DNA of 64,000 bases, from the NCBI RefSeq assembly GCF_900172235.1, contig NZ_FWFQ01000007.1:62001-126000 (forward strand), given 5' to 3'. Origin of the DNA: Pseudoruegeria aquimaris. GTDB taxonomy: Bacteria > Pseudomonadota > Alphaproteobacteria > Rhodobacterales > Rhodobacteraceae. Numbering within the stretch: position 1 is the first letter of the stretch; each line of letters starts with the position of its first letter. This document shows, piece after piece, positions 8,766 to 19,300 of this stretch. The position numbers and the translations under genes are program-made. The notes under the pieces are model-generated. The model was not told the DNA's origin and searched no databases. It worked only from the letters and a program-made list of their open reading frames with translations.

Positions 8766-10361
8766 ATGGCTCCCAAAGTTCTCGTATCCGACAAGCTCTC
8801 CGAAACCGCCGTCCAGATCTTCCGCGATCGCGGCATCGAGGTGGATTTCATGCCCGAACTGGGCAAGGACAAGGAAAAGCTCGCCGAGGTGATCGGCGAA
8901 TATGATGGCCTCGCCATCCGCTCCGCCACCAAGGTCACCGCCAAGCTTCTTGAGGCCGCGACGAAGCTGAAGGTCGTCGGGCGCGCCGGGATCGGCACCG
9001 ACAACGTTGACAAGGAAGCGGCCTCCAAGAAGGGCGTGATCGTGATGAACACGCCGTTCGGCAACATGATCACCACCGCCGAGCACGCCATCGCTATGAT
9101 GTTCGCCGTGGCGCGCCAGATCCCCGAGGCCTCTGCCTCCACCCATGCCGGCAAGTGGGAGAAATCCAAGTTCATGGGTGTCGAGCTGACCGGCAAGACG
9201 CTGGGCGTGATCGGCGCCGGCAACATCGGCGGCATCGTCTGCGATCGCGCCCGCGGCCTGAAGATGAAGGTCATCGCCTACGATCCCTTCCTCTCCGAGG
9301 AGAAGGCGCAGAAGATGGGCGTTGAAAAGGTCGAGCTGGACGAACTTCTGAAGCGTGCCGATTTCATCACCCTGCACGTGCCGCTGACCGACAGCACCCG
9401 CAACATTCTCTCCGCCGAGAACCTTGCGAAAACGAAGAAGGGCGTGCGGATCATCAACTGTGCCCGCGGCGGCCTCGTGGACGAGGAGGCCCTGGCCGAA
9501 CTGCTTAAATCCGGCCACGTGGCCGGCGCGGCCTTCGACGTGTTCTCCGTCGAGCCCGCCACCGAGAACCCGCTCTTCGGTCTGCCCAACGTCGTCTGCA
9601 CGCCGCACCTCGGCGCTGCTACGACGGAAGCCCAGGAGAACGTGGCGCTCCAGGTGGCCGAGCAGATGTCCAACTACCTGCTCACCGGGGCCGTGGAAAA
9701 CGCGCTCAACATGCCCTCCGTCACCGCCGAGGAGGCCAAGATCATGGGCCCGTGGATCAAGCTGGCCGATCACCTCGGTGCCTTTGCCGGCCAGATGACG
9801 GATGAGCCGATCAAGGCGATCAACATCCTGTATGACGGCGTGGTGTCCGAGATGAACCTCGAAGCGCTGAACTGCGCCGTGATCGCCGGGATCATGAAGA
9901 AGGCGAACCCCGACGTGAACATGGTCTCCGCGCCTGTCATCGCGAAGGAGCGCGGCATCCAGATCTCCACCACCAGCCAGGACAAGTCCGGCACCTTCGA
10001 CGGCTACATCAAGATCACCGTCGTGACCGAGAAGATGGACCGCTCGGTCGCAGGCACCGTCTTCTCCGACGGCAAGCCGCGCTTCATCCAGATCAAGGGT
10101 ATCAACATCGACGCCGAAGTTGGGGCGCACATGCTCTACACCACCAATGACGACGTGCCGGGCATCATCGGCACGCTTGGTCAGACGATGGGCGAGAACG
10201 GCGTCAACATCGCCAACTTCACCCTCGGCCGCTCAGATGTGGGCGGTGGCGCCATCGCTCTGCTCTACGTGGACGAACCGGTGCCGGCTCCTGTGATCGA
10301 GAAGCTCTGCCAGACGGGCAAGTTCCGGCAGGTGAAGCCGCTGGCATTCGACGTCGCCTGA
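8766..10361 (+). CDS. serA: D-3-phosphoglycerate dehydrogenase SerA (long form with ACT domain)
   Basis: SerA oxidises 3-phosphoglycerate with NAD, the first step of serine synthesis. The 531-residue protein is the long form. It has a substrate/NAD-binding core with GVIGAGNIGG, the INCARGGLVDEEAL catalytic segment and the CTPHLGAAT histidine block, then an intervening (ASB) domain from about residue 315. A C-terminal ACT domain follows from about residue 455 (LYTTNDDVPGIIGTLGQ) and probably senses serine. ATG 8766 was chosen for its AAAGGA site and the normal MAPKVLVSDKLS opening. A strong terminator follows the stop. Confidence 0.97.
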   Translation: MAPKVLVSDKLSETAVQIFRDRGIEVDFMPELGKDKEKLAEVIGEYDGLAIRSATKVTAKLLEAATKLKVVGRAGIGTDNVDKEAASKKGVIVMNTPFGNMITTAEHAIAMMFAVARQIPEASASTHAGKWEKSKFMGVELTGKTLGVIGAGNIGGIVCDRARGLKMKVIAYDPFLSEEKAQKMGVEKVELDELLKRADFITLHVPLTDSTRNILSAENLAKTKKGVRIINCARGGLVDEEALAELLKSGHVAGAAFDVFSVEPATENPLFGLPNVVCTPHLGAATTEAQENVALQVAEQMSNYLLTGAVENALNMPSVTAEEAKIMGPWIKLADHLGAFAGQMTDEPIKAINILYDGVVSEMNLEALNCAVIAGIMKKANPDVNMVSAPVIAKERGIQISTTSQDKSGTFDGYIKITVVTEKMDRSVAGTVFSDGKPRFIQIKGINIDAEVGAHMLYTTNDDVPGIIGTLGQTMGENGVNIANFTLGRSDVGGGAIALLYVDEPVPAPVIEKLCQTGKFRQVKPLAFDVA

Positions 10362-10391
10362 CGCGAATTCCGCATGAACAGAGACTGTTTC

Positions 10392-10424
10392 ACCCCGGCC
10401 TTCGCGCCGGGGTGTTTCGTTTTC
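10392..10424 (+). terminator. Rho-independent terminator after serA
   Basis: CACCCCGGC (10392-10400) pairs perfectly with GCCGGGGTG (10407-10415) around CTTCGC, followed by the T-rich tail TTTCGTTTTC. Confidence 0.9.
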
Positions 10425-10480
10425 GGGGGCATGGCGGTAAGAAAGCCCCATTGGCAGGGGCGATTTCGAGCGAGGCGGCG

Positions 10481-11239
10481 ATGCGCTATTACGCGATCGG
10501 GGATGTGCATGGGCATCTCGAGCAATTGAAACGGGCGCATGAGCTTATCCGCGCCGATATCGCGCGCTGCGGCCAGCCCGCGCCCGTCGTCCACCTCGGC
10601 GACCTGATCGACAGGGGGCCGGAGTCGCGTGGCGTGATCGACTACCTGATGAAGGGGATCGCGGCCGGCGAGCCATGGCATGTGCTGAAGGGCAACCACG
10701 ATCGCTATCTCGAGCGCTTCTATCGCGAGCGCATCACGTTTGATCCGAACACGCGCACCGGGCTCGTTTGGTTCGATCACCGGCTCGGCGGCGCGCAGAC
10801 GCTCGCGTCCTATGGCGTCGAGGCTTCGGAGAACCGCGATCCAGCGCAGATCCAGCGGGACGCCCATGCCGCCGTGCCGGAAGCGCATATCCGCTTCATC
10901 GAGGGGCTTCCGCTCTGTCTCGAAACCGAGGATCTGATCTTCGTGCATGCAGGCATCCGGCCCGGCGTGCCGATGGCGCAGCAGGCGGAGGACGATCTGC
11001 TCTGGATCCGGGACGGATTTCTGGATGACGACACCGATCACGGCCGCCTGGTGGTGCATGGCCATACCGCGCTGGAGGCGCCCGAACACTTCGGCAACCG
11101 GGTGGATCTGGATGGCGGCACGGGATATGGCCGCCCGCTGATCCCGGCGCTGTTCGAGGGCCGCGATGCCTGGCTTCTCGGTGAAGGCGGCCGCAGCCCG
11201 CTCCTGCCCCCCGAGCATCGGTTGCAGCGCGGCGCCTGA
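10481..11239 (+). CDS. Metallophosphoesterase, serine/threonine protein phosphatase (PPP) family
   Basis: A 252-residue phosphatase with all the PPP/bis(5'-nucleosyl)-tetraphosphatase motifs in order: GDVHG (residues 7-11), GDLIDRG, GNHDR, an HAG segment and VVHGHT. These supply the two-metal site. The family dephosphorylates phosphoproteins or dinucleoside polyphosphates; nothing here chooses between them. The start ATG 10481 has GAGG a few bases upstream. The gene lies alone after the serA terminator. The protein has no signal peptide and is cytoplasmic. Confidence 0.88.
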   Translation: MRYYAIGDVHGHLEQLKRAHELIRADIARCGQPAPVVHLGDLIDRGPESRGVIDYLMKGIAAGEPWHVLKGNHDRYLERFYRERITFDPNTRTGLVWFDHRLGGAQTLASYGVEASENRDPAQIQRDAHAAVPEAHIRFIEGLPLCLETEDLIFVHAGIRPGVPMAQQAEDDLLWIRDGFLDDDTDHGRLVVHGHTALEAPEHFGNRVDLDGGTGYGRPLIPALFEGRDAWLLGEGGRSPLLPPEHRLQRGA

Positions 11240-11387
11240 GCAAAAGCGCGCCCGTGGGGCACCCGCAAAAGGCGAACGGGATTGCAACACCTTGCGCCGC
11301 TTCTGGCAGGCCGGCAGCCAAGGGTGTGGATTTATGGCGGCAATCCTCTAGCCTGCCCTCATTCTTCGCATAGGAAGGGACGGAAGA

Positions 11388-11945
11388 ATGACAGCAACAG
11401 ACACGACTCCGGCCAAATCCCCCTCTTGGATCTGGCTTCTCATCCTCGGCATCCTGCTCACCGTCGGTGGGCTGATGTGCCTTTTCAATCCCCTGGCGTC
11501 CACGTTCACGGCGCTGATCCTCGCGGGCGCGACCTTCATGGCCGCCGGCATCATCCAACTCATCGCCGCCGTCGCCGACAAGGAAGACAGCACCGGCAGC
11601 CGCATTCTCGGGGCTCTGCTTGGCCTCGTTCTGGTTGTTTTCGCCATCTCGCTCATGCGGCATCCGCTGGCAGGCATCGTTTCGCTTACCCTTTTGGTGG
11701 CAATTCTGTTCCTGATCTCCGGCCTTGTGCGCGTGATCCTCGGCTTCCAGCTGCGCCCGACCACCGGTTGGGTCTTCGTGCTGATCTCCGGGATCATTTC
11801 CATCGTGCTGTCGATCATGGTGTTCAACAACATGCCGGAAATCGCGGCCGGCCTGCTGGGCATTTTGCTCGGCGTGGATCTGCTCTCCTCCGGGATCACC
11901 ACGCTCTTGATGGCCTTCGGCGTCCGGTCGCTTGCCAAGGGCTGA
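11388..11945 (+). CDS. HdeD-family membrane protein (DUF308)
   Basis: A 185-residue protein that is almost entirely membrane, with six hydrophobic segments arranged as three helix pairs, each containing the G-I/L-L-x-G-V/I pattern of DUF308/HdeD. HdeD in E. coli is linked to acid resistance, but the biochemical role of the family is not known and acid resistance should not be assumed here. The N-terminus is short and polar. A good AGGAAGGGA ribosome site precedes ATG 11388. The gene ends at a bidirectional terminator shared with tdh. Confidence 0.85.
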   Translation: MTATDTTPAKSPSWIWLLILGILLTVGGLMCLFNPLASTFTALILAGATFMAAGIIQLIAAVADKEDSTGSRILGALLGLVLVVFAISLMRHPLAGIVSLTLLVAILFLISGLVRVILGFQLRPTTGWVFVLISGIISIVLSIMVFNNMPEIAAGLLGILLGVDLLSSGITTLLMAFGVRSLAKG

Positions 11946-11991
11946 CCTCTCACGTCAGGCCATTTTCGGCTTGCTTGGAGCCTGAAAACGG

Positions 11992-12021
11992 AAAGCCCCG
12001 GCGCATCCGCCGGGGCTTTTT
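11992..12021. terminator. Bidirectional terminator between the HdeD-like gene and tdh
   Basis: GCCCCGGCG (11995-12003) pairs perfectly with CGCCGGGGC (12008-12016) around a CATC loop. It is flanked by AAA on the left and TTTTT on the right, so it can work on both strands. The tdh stop codon follows immediately. Confidence 0.92.
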
Positions 12022-13050
12022 CTATGTCCAGTCCAGCACCACCTTGCCGCTCTTGCCGGATTTCATCGCGGCGAAGCCTTCGCGGAAATCGGCCACCTTG
12101 AAGCGGTGGGTGATGACCTTGCTCACGTCGAGCCCGTTCTGCAGCATGGCGATCATCTTGTACCAGGTTTCGAACATCTCCCGGCCGTAGACGCCCTTGA
12201 TGGTGATCGCCTTGAAGACGATGCGGCTCCAGTCCACGGGGGATTTGCCGGGCGGGATGCCCAGAAGCGCGATCTTTCCGCCCATGACCATGGACTCCAC
12301 CATCTGATCCAGCGCCGCCTGGTTGCCTGACATCTCAAGCCCCACGTCGAAGCCCTCCTTCATCCCAAGCTCGTGGATGACGTCATTCAGATCCTCCTCG
12401 GCCACGTTCACCGTCCGGACGTTGGGCACAACGTGGCGGGCGAGCGCCAGCCTGTCGGGGTTGACGTCGGTGATCACCACCCGGCGGGCGCTGGCGTGGC
12501 GGGCCACGGCGGCGGCCATGATCCCGATCGGGCCCGCCCCCGTGATGAGCACGTCCTCCCCAAGCAGATCGAAACTCAGCGCCGTGTGAACGGCGTTGCC
12601 CAGGGGGTCGAGGATGGCGCCGATCTCGTCGGAAATGTCGTCGGGCAGGGGCACGACGTTGAAGGCGGGCAGGCGCAGATACTGCGCGAAAGCTCCCTGC
12701 ACGTTCACGCCGATCCCGCGCGTTCCGGGATCGAGGTGGAACTTGCCCGCCCGGCTCTGGCGGCTCTCGGTGCCGATCAGGTGGCCTTCGCCCGAGCAGC
12801 GCTGGCCCACCGAAAGCCCCGTCACGTCCCGCCCGATCTCCACGATCTCGCCGGCGAACTCATGGCCGGTGATCATCGGCACGGGCACCGTGTGCGAGGC
12901 CCAGTCGTCCCAGTTCCAGATGTGGATGTCGGTGCCGCAGATCCCCGTCTTGTTGATCTTGATCAGCACGTCGTCGGGCCCGATCTCCGGCACCGGCGCG
13001 TCCACCATCCAGAGGCCTTCCTCAGGGCGGGATTTCTCCAGTGCGGTCAT
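12022..13050 (-). CDS. tdh: L-threonine 3-dehydrogenase Tdh
   Basis: Tdh oxidises threonine to 2-amino-3-ketobutyrate with NAD; Kbl then splits this to glycine and acetyl-CoA. The 342-residue protein follows the E. coli enzyme closely: catalytic zinc ligand C38 in TGICGTD, the GHE motif, the [15 protein letters not shown] Rossmann loop and the [11 protein letters not shown] signature. The four cysteines of the structural zinc lobe are absent: that segment reads [19 protein letters not shown], with G, S, S and D at the four places. ATG 13050 was chosen because it gives E. coli numbering and has AGGA about seven bases upstream; ATG 13065, overlapping the kbl stop, is the alternative. Confidence 0.95.
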   Translation of the reverse strand: MTALEKSRPEEGLWMVDAPVPEIGPDDVLIKINKTGICGTDIHIWNWDDWASHTVPVPMITGHEFAGEIVEIGRDVTGLSVGQRCSGEGHLIGTESRQSRAGKFHLDPGTRGIGVNVQGAFAQYLRLPAFNVVPLPDDISDEIGAILDPLGNAVHTALSFDLLGEDVLITGAGPIGIMAAAVARHASARRVVITDVNPDRLALARHVVPNVRTVNVAEEDLNDVIHELGMKEGFDVGLEMSGNQAALDQMVESMVMGGKIALLGIPPGKSPVDWSRIVFKAITIKGVYGREMFETWYKMIAMLQNGLDVSKVITHRFKVADFREGFAAMKSGKSGKVVLDWT

Positions 13051-13064
13051 CGTGTTCCTGCGCA

Positions 13065-14258
13065 TCACAGCACCCCCACGCGTTTGCCGGCGGTGCCGAA
13101 GGCCTCCAGCGCCCTGTCGAGATCCGCCCGGGTGAGGGCCGCGTTCATCTGGGTGCGGATGCGCGCCGTGCCGCGGGGCACCACCGGGAAGAAGAAGCCG
13201 GCCACGTAGACGCCTTCGTCGTAGAGCGCCGATGCCATCTGCTGGCTGAGCCGCGCATCGCCCAGCATGACGGGCACGATGGGATGTTCTCCTGGCAGCA
13301 GTTCGAAGCCGAGCGCCTCAAGCCCGGCGCGCCAGTAGGCGGTGTTCTCGAACAGCCGGGCGCGCAGATCGTCGCCTGCTTCCACGAGATCCAGCGCCAC
13401 CAGCCCCGCCGCCACGACGGAGGGCGGCAGCGCGTTGGAAAACAGGTAGGGGCGTGCGCGCTGGCGCAGGAGGTCGATCACGGCCTGAGGCCCTGCGATG
13501 TAGCCGCCGATCGCGCCGCCGAGCGCCTTGCCCAGCGTGCCGGTAAGGATGTCCACCTTGTCGGCCACGCCGGCGTGATGGGGCGTGCCGCGCCCCTGCG
13601 GCCCCATGAAGCCGGTGGCGTGGCAATCATCCACCATGACCACGGCGTCGTAGCGCTCCGCGAGGGCGGTGATCTCGCCCAGCCGGGCAAGGTAGCCATC
13701 CATGGAGAACACCCCGTCCGTGGCGATCATGATGTGCCGCGCGCCATCGCCGCGGGCCTGTTTGAGCGCTTCCTCCAGCGCCTGCATGTCGGAGTTCGGG
13801 TAACGGTAGCGCTTCGCCTTGCACAGCCGGATCCCGTCGATGATGGAAGCGTGGTTCAGCGAGTCCGAGATCACCGCGTCTTCCGGGCCCAGAAGAGGCT
13901 CGAACAAGGCGCCATTGGCATCGAAGCAGGCGGCGAAGAGGATGGCGTCGTCCTTGCCCAGGAAGCGGGCGAGGGCGGTTTCCAGCTGACGGTGCAGATC
14001 CTGCGTGCCGCAGATGAAGCGTACCGAGGCCATGCCGAAGCCGTGGCTGTCCATGCCGGCCTTGGCCGCTTCGATGAGGGCCGGGTGATCCGCGAGGCCG
14101 AGGTAGTTGTTGGCGCAGAGGTTGATCACCTCGCGCTCGCCTTCCACGGTGATCCTGCCCCCCTGCGGCGAGAGGATCGGGCGCTCCGTCTTGGTCAGGC
14201 CCTCGGCCTCGATCTCGGCGAGCGTCTGGCGAAGGGCGGTGATGAAAGCATCAGACAT
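13065..14258 (-). CDS. kbl: 2-amino-3-ketobutyrate CoA ligase (glycine C-acetyltransferase) Kbl
   Basis: Kbl converts 2-amino-3-ketobutyrate and CoA to glycine and acetyl-CoA, the second step of threonine breakdown. The 397-residue protein matches the E. coli length (398). The PLP lysine is K244 in TLGKALGG, the same number as in E. coli, and the [19 protein letters not shown] and [11 protein letters not shown] blocks of the alpha-oxoamine synthase family are present. ATG 14258 has a GGAG eight bases upstream. It is the first gene of a kbl-tdh operon whose stop and start regions touch. Confidence 0.97.
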   Translation of the reverse strand: MSDAFITALRQTLAEIEAEGLTKTERPILSPQGGRITVEGEREVINLCANNYLGLADHPALIEAAKAGMDSHGFGMASVRFICGTQDLHRQLETALARFLGKDDAILFAACFDANGALFEPLLGPEDAVISDSLNHASIIDGIRLCKAKRYRYPNSDMQALEEALKQARGDGARHIMIATDGVFSMDGYLARLGEITALAERYDAVVMVDDCHATGFMGPQGRGTPHHAGVADKVDILTGTLGKALGGAIGGYIAGPQAVIDLLRQRARPYLFSNALPPSVVAAGLVALDLVEAGDDLRARLFENTAYWRAGLEALGFELLPGEHPIVPVMLGDARLSQQMASALYDEGVYVAGFFFPVVPRGTARIRTQMNAALTRADLDRALEAFGTAGKRVGVL

Positions 14259-14283
14259 GGGAAACTCCGCTTCGGTTGTCCGG

Positions 14284-14313
14284 AGAATATGGGCCAATTG
14301 GCGCGCGATGCAA
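14284..14313 (-). promoter_or_regulatory. Candidate kbl-tdh promoter with a palindrome in the spacer
   Basis: On the minus strand a TTGCAT -35-like box (14313-14308) and a TATTCT -10-like box (14289-14284) are 18 bases apart, about 25 bases upstream of the kbl start. The spacer contains the perfect 10-base palindrome GCCAATTGGC (14293-14302), a possible operator. Confidence 0.45.
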
Positions 14314-14341
14314 TGCGCCGGGGGCGACCTCCGGTGGCGCA
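14314..14341 (-). terminator. Hairpin downstream of pbpC
   Basis: TGCGCC (14314-14319) pairs with GGCGCA (14336-14341), with a weaker inner CCGG/CCGG pairing. It lies after the pbpC stop and before the kbl promoter. No T tract is evident, so it may be a processing end rather than an intrinsic terminator. Confidence 0.35.
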
Positions 14342-14358
14342 ATCGGGCTTCGTGCCGC

Positions 14359-16392
14359 TCAATCGGGGGCAAGCAGCCGGAAATCCACCTGCGCACGGGC
14401 GCCGCGCGCGTCGATCGCGGTCACCACGTGAAATCCGGGGCCATCAAGGGGCAGCACCGTTTCGCGCTGCCGCGTGCCGGGCAGGGGCTGGCCATTGGCG
14501 AGCCAGGTGAAGGGCGGGGTGCCATGCCGAAGCTTGGCGACGATCGGTGCGCCGGGCAGCAGCTCCGCACCCGACGGCGGGAAGGCGATCGACAGCTTCG
14601 GCACCGAGGCATCTTCCGGCCCGGCCGCGATCCGCAGCGCCTGTGGCAGCTGGGCGGTGCCGACGGTCAGCGCCTCCGGCGGTGGTGGGGGCAGCGGTGT
14701 GCGCCGTGCCGAGAGCCGCGCGAAAGCTTCGAACAGAACCGGCGCGGCGAGGTCGCCCCCGAAGGCTCCGGGCACCGGGGTTCCATCCGGTCGCCCCATC
14801 CAGACGCCGACGGTATGCGCCCCGTCGAAGCCGATGGCCCAGGCATCGCGATGGCCGTAGGACGTCCCGGTCTTGAAGGCGATTTCCCCTTTGTCAGAGC
14901 CGATTGGGGATGGCATCCCCCGCAGTATGTCCGCGACATACCAGGCCGCCAGCGGGCCCATGAACTGCCGGTTTTCGGGAGATGCCACGGCGCCCGGCGC
15001 CCATGTGAGCGCGGTTGCGCGGCCGCCGTTTGCAAGCCCGGCGTAGAGGCTGACGAGTTCCTCAAGCGACACGCCGACGCCGCCGAGCGCCAATGCCAGA
15101 CCGGGCGTCGAACCGGGTAGATCCGGCGCCATGCCTGCCCGCTTCATCGCCTGCAACAGCCGGGCCGGCCCGATCTGTTCGGTCAGCGAAACCACGGGCG
15201 TGTTGAGCGAGAGTTGCAGCGCCTCGCGCACGCGCAACCGGCCGCGGAACACACCGTCGAAATTCTGCGGAGCATAGGTGCCGAACTGACGCGGCCTGTC
15301 GTCGATGAGGCTTTCGGGATGGGCGAGCCCCTGATCGAAAGCCAGGCCATAGACCAGCGGCTTGAGCGTGGAGCCCGGCGACCGGCGCGCCTGCGTGAGA
15401 TCGACGAAACCGGCATGGGGGCCGGTGATCCCTGCGGAACCGACGGAGGCCAGGATCCGGCCGGTGTCGTTCTCGACGGCAAGCAGCGCGATCTGCACCG
15501 CCCCGTCGTGCTCCGTGAGCCTGTCTCGCGCCAGCGCCTCCAACCCATGCTGGATCCGGGCATCGATCCCGATCCGAACCACGCCTTGCCCGGGAAAGGC
15601 GGCAAGGGCCCTGTCCGATAGATGCGGAGCAAGCTTGGGGAAAGGGTGGCGCCGGGTAGGAACAGGCTCTGACAAGGCCCGATCGTGGGTTTCCGGCGAG
15701 ATTACCCCGGCCAGTGCCGCACGGTGCAGAACGCGGTCCCGCGCTGCCTTGGCGGCGGCCGATGCATGGTCCGGCCTGCGCGCCTCAGGGGATTGGGGGA
15801 GCGCCACCAGCAGCGCGGCTTCCGCCCGGCTCAACCGCCGGCAGGGCTTCGCGAGCCAGGCCCGGCAGGCGGCGGCGATCCCCTCGATGTTGCCTCCGAA
15901 AGGCGCACGCTGAAGGTAGAGGTCGAGTATCTCCCGCTTCGTCAGCCGCTTTTCCAACGCCAGCGCCAGCCGGATCTGTTCACGCTTCGCGGCGAAGCTG
16001 CGCGTTGATCCTCCGATCAGCAGCCGGGCCACCTGCATCGTGATGGTAGAGCCACCGCTCCTGATTTCGCCGGAAAGCGCCGCCTGTGCCGCTGCCCGCA
16101 GCAGGGCGCGCAGGTCCACGCCGCCATGGCCATGGAACCGTTTGTCCTCGTAGGCGAGCAGCATCGCGACATAGGTCTTGTCCACCTCGTCGGCGCGCGC
16201 GGGCAGCCGCCAGTAGCCGTCAGACGTCAGGTAGGCGCGCAGCAGGGTGCCGTCTTCGGTCTTCACCTGCCGGGACGTCTCCGTAATCAGCGCGGGCACA
16301 GGCGCCGTGGCGACCCAGTGGCGAAAGCCGTCCAGCGCAAGGGCGCCCGACCAGAGCGCCAGAACAGGCATGAAGAGCCAGCCGCGTCTCAC
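14359..16392 (-). CDS. pbpC: Penicillin-binding protein 1C
   Basis: PbpC is a periplasmic, inner-membrane-anchored peptidoglycan synthase. The 677-residue protein has one N-terminal membrane segment (about residues 4-20) and a GT51 glycosyltransferase domain with [12 protein letters not shown] and [14 protein letters not shown] transpeptidase domain follows with the SxxK motif in SPGSTLKPL, the SLN motif and KTGTSYG. The C-terminal beta domain (BiPBP_C) starts after a proline-rich linker ([10 protein letters not shown]). The start overlaps the stop of the macroglobulin gene by four bases, the conserved pairing also seen in E. coli. Confidence 0.95.
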   Translation of the reverse strand: MRRGWLFMPVLALWSGALALDGFRHWVATAPVPALITETSRQVKTEDGTLLRAYLTSDGYWRLPARADEVDKTYVAMLLAYEDKRFHGHGGVDLRALLRAAAQAALSGEIRSGGSTITMQVARLLIGGSTRSFAAKREQIRLALALEKRLTKREILDLYLQRAPFGGNIEGIAAACRAWLAKPCRRLSRAEAALLVALPQSPEARRPDHASAAAKAARDRVLHRAALAGVISPETHDRALSEPVPTRRHPFPKLAPHLSDRALAAFPGQGVVRIGIDARIQHGLEALARDRLTEHDGAVQIALLAVENDTGRILASVGSAGITGPHAGFVDLTQARRSPGSTLKPLVYGLAFDQGLAHPESLIDDRPRQFGTYAPQNFDGVFRGRLRVREALQLSLNTPVVSLTEQIGPARLLQAMKRAGMAPDLPGSTPGLALALGGVGVSLEELVSLYAGLANGGRATALTWAPGAVASPENRQFMGPLAAWYVADILRGMPSPIGSDKGEIAFKTGTSYGHRDAWAIGFDGAHTVGVWMGRPDGTPVPGAFGGDLAAPVLFEAFARLSARRTPLPPPPPEALTVGTAQLPQALRIAAGPEDASVPKLSIAFPPSGAELLPGAPIVAKLRHGTPPFTWLANGQPLPGTRQRETVLPLDGPGFHVVTAIDARGARAQVDFRLLAPD

Positions 16393-19300
16393 GGCGCGGC
16401 GGCCGTCACCGTCAGCCGGCCCGGGGCCGTCTGGGCGCGATAGATGGGGCGATACATGTCTTCCACATGGGCCGCCGGGTGATGGTAGCTGCCGGGCCGG
16501 ACGGCGCGCACCGTATAGGCCAGCGTGAAGGGGGCATTGCCGGCCCAGTTGACCGCGGCAAGAAATCTGTCGCTGCGAAACTCCGTCATTTCCGTCTCTG
16601 TTTCGGCGGAAAGCCAGTCTAGGGCGCGGATGTCGCCCGCGCGCAGCAGCGCCGGGTTGTCGATTTCGAAGCCGGCGGGCAGGGGATCGTCCACCATCAG
16701 GCGCGCGGCCCGATCACCGAAGAGCTGGATTGTCAGAACGGCGACGGCCCGCGTGCCGGCCGGCACGGACCCGATGTCCAGCGGCTCGCCCTCCAACGTG
16801 AAATAAGCGCGCGTGATCGCATAGCCCTCACCGCCGGCGCCCTCCGGCGTTTCCGGCACCCCGAAGCGGGCGACGGTGATCTCCACCGGCTCGCTGCCGC
16901 TGTTGGTGAACCGGGTTTCGCCCGGATCCCCGCTTTGCCGGAACTTCACGAGCGGCCCTTCGGCCGGGAGCCCGTCAACCAGGATCGCGCCGTCGGGGCT
17001 GTCCAACAGGGCGTGAGCGGCCAGAAGCGTCCAGCTCAACTCCTGCGGCGAGGCGTGGGCCAAACCTTCCGGCGGCGTGACCTCGGCCAGAAGCGCCGGC
17101 AGGGCCAACGCCTGGCTGCCGCTTTCCACCGCGAGAGCCAGCAGCGCGGCGCTGTCTCGCCGCGGTGAGCCGAAATCGGCCCGCATCACGAAGGGCTCAT
17201 CGTCAGGCGGGGTGGAGATTCGGCTCTGTGCACGGGCAAAGAGCCGGTCCGCCCGCTGTTGATCGCCGTATTGCGCGAGCGCGGCGCCCAGCTGTGCAAG
17301 CGCCATCGGGGTGGCGAAAGCCTCCGCTTTCGTATCCGCGTAATACCGCAGATCGCTCATGGCCGCCTGCCCCTCGCGCGCCAGAACATGAAGCGCATAG
17401 GCAAGCCCCTCGCCGCCGATGTCGAAATCCGGCGCGTAGTTGACCTGGTTGCGCAGGTTGTCCATCGCGGCGCGGAAGGCCGGGTCCGGCACCTCATGGC
17501 CGAGGGCGCGCGCGCGGGACAGGAAATCGCTCACGTAGGCATCCAGCCAAAGCGCGCTCCCCTCCGCGCGCCACAATCCGAAGCCGCCGCCGGACGTCTG
17601 GCGCGCGAGCACGCCTGAGATGGCGCTTGATATGGCCTCGTCGCCTTGTGCGGGCAACGGCAGTCCGCTCTGCCGCGCCACATCCGACAGGTAGAGCAGC
17701 GGCAGCGCCTTCGAGGTGATCTGTTCGGTGCAGCCATAGGGGTAGCGTGACAGCCCCGCCAGAAGCGAAGGCGCATCCAGCTGGGCGAGCGGGCCGAGGC
17801 TGACCGTCGCCGTTGCGCTGCCCTTGCGCAGACCGCTGAACACCTCTTCGTCGAAAACGAAGGTCTTCCCCGGCTCCAGCAGGAATCGGCTGCGCCGGGC
17901 GATGGCAGGATCGTTCTCCACGACGGCAAGGCGCAGCTCCCTCTGCAGGGTTTCGCCCCCGGGAGTCGTGACCGTGAGGCGTATGAGGCCTTCGCCCGGA
18001 TCGGCTGCGGCAATGGGCAGGCGCAGGTGCCGGGTTTCGCCCTCTGACAGCGGCACGTCGACGGAGGGGCTGCCGGAAAGGATGATGTTTTCCCCTGTCA
18101 CAGAGACAGAAACGACCCCGCTCGCGCCGCTGGAATGGGTGAGCGAGAGGGCAAGCTCGGATTGATCCCCGGGAGAGAGGAAACGCGGCAGGCTGGGGCT
18201 GACGACGATCGGATCGCGGACGAGAATGTCTTTCGTGGCGGCGCCGACGCCGCTTTCGGACCAGAGCATGGCCGACAGTCGAAGCGTACCATTGAACGGC
18301 GGCAGATCGAGCGGCAGCCGAAAGCTTCCGTCGGCATCCGGCTCCAGTGGGCCCGCGAAGAAGGCAAGCAGATCCTCCGTCGGCGGTGGGGACTGCATCC
18401 GGAGCGCGGCACCGGCGTCTCCCCCCGACCGCAAGCGGCCCTCCGCCCCGACACTGCCATCGATCAGCCGCCCGTAGAGATCGCGCAGTTCCACGCCCAG
18501 TTTCCGCTGCCCGAAGAAGTGGGCGGCAGGATCGGGCGGCCTGTGGCCGGTGATGTTCAGGATGCCCAGATCGGTGGCGGCGATGGTCGCATAGATCGGG
18601 GTGCTGCCATCGTGGCCATCAAGCGTGAGTCGGATTTCGGCGGGCCTGTTGGGGCGCAGCTCCGCTGGCGCTTCGAACCGCGCGCTCAGGCGTCGTGCGC
18701 CGGGATCGACCGGCGCGTAGGCGATGCCCATCTGCCGCGCGGGCAAGGGGGCATCCAGCCGCGTGGAGGGCGCGATCAGCGTCGCGCTCAAGTAGGCACC
18801 GGCGCCCCATTCCTCGGTGACGGGCAGGGAGATTTCATTCTCTCCTTCCGCCAGTCTGGCCGTTTCCATGGCGATCACCCTGTCGCTCATCACGGTGATC
18901 AGCGCTTCGCCGGCCATGCGCGGCGTGATCTTCAGGCGCGCGGTTTCCCCGATGGCGTAGCCGGGTTTGTCGAGCGCGATGGCAAGGACATCCGGCGTCG
19001 TCGTCGTGTCGGCCGGGGCATACCAGCCGGCGTAGAACCGATGGGACGTTGCGGTATAGGGGCCGCTGGCGGTTTCCAGCTCCAGCTCGTATTCGCCCCA
19101 GTCAACGGGAACGGACAGCGCGACGCCTTGCTCCGGATCGGTTTGCAGCGCCCCTTCCGCCACCCGTTTGCGCGACGTGATGGGCTCCCACTGCCATTCG
19201 CCGTAGAGCTGATACCACTGATACCGTGTTTCAAGGCGGTTGAGCTGCCACTTCAGGGCCCTGGCGCTGCCTTCGCCTGCCGGAGCAACCGTGATGATCC

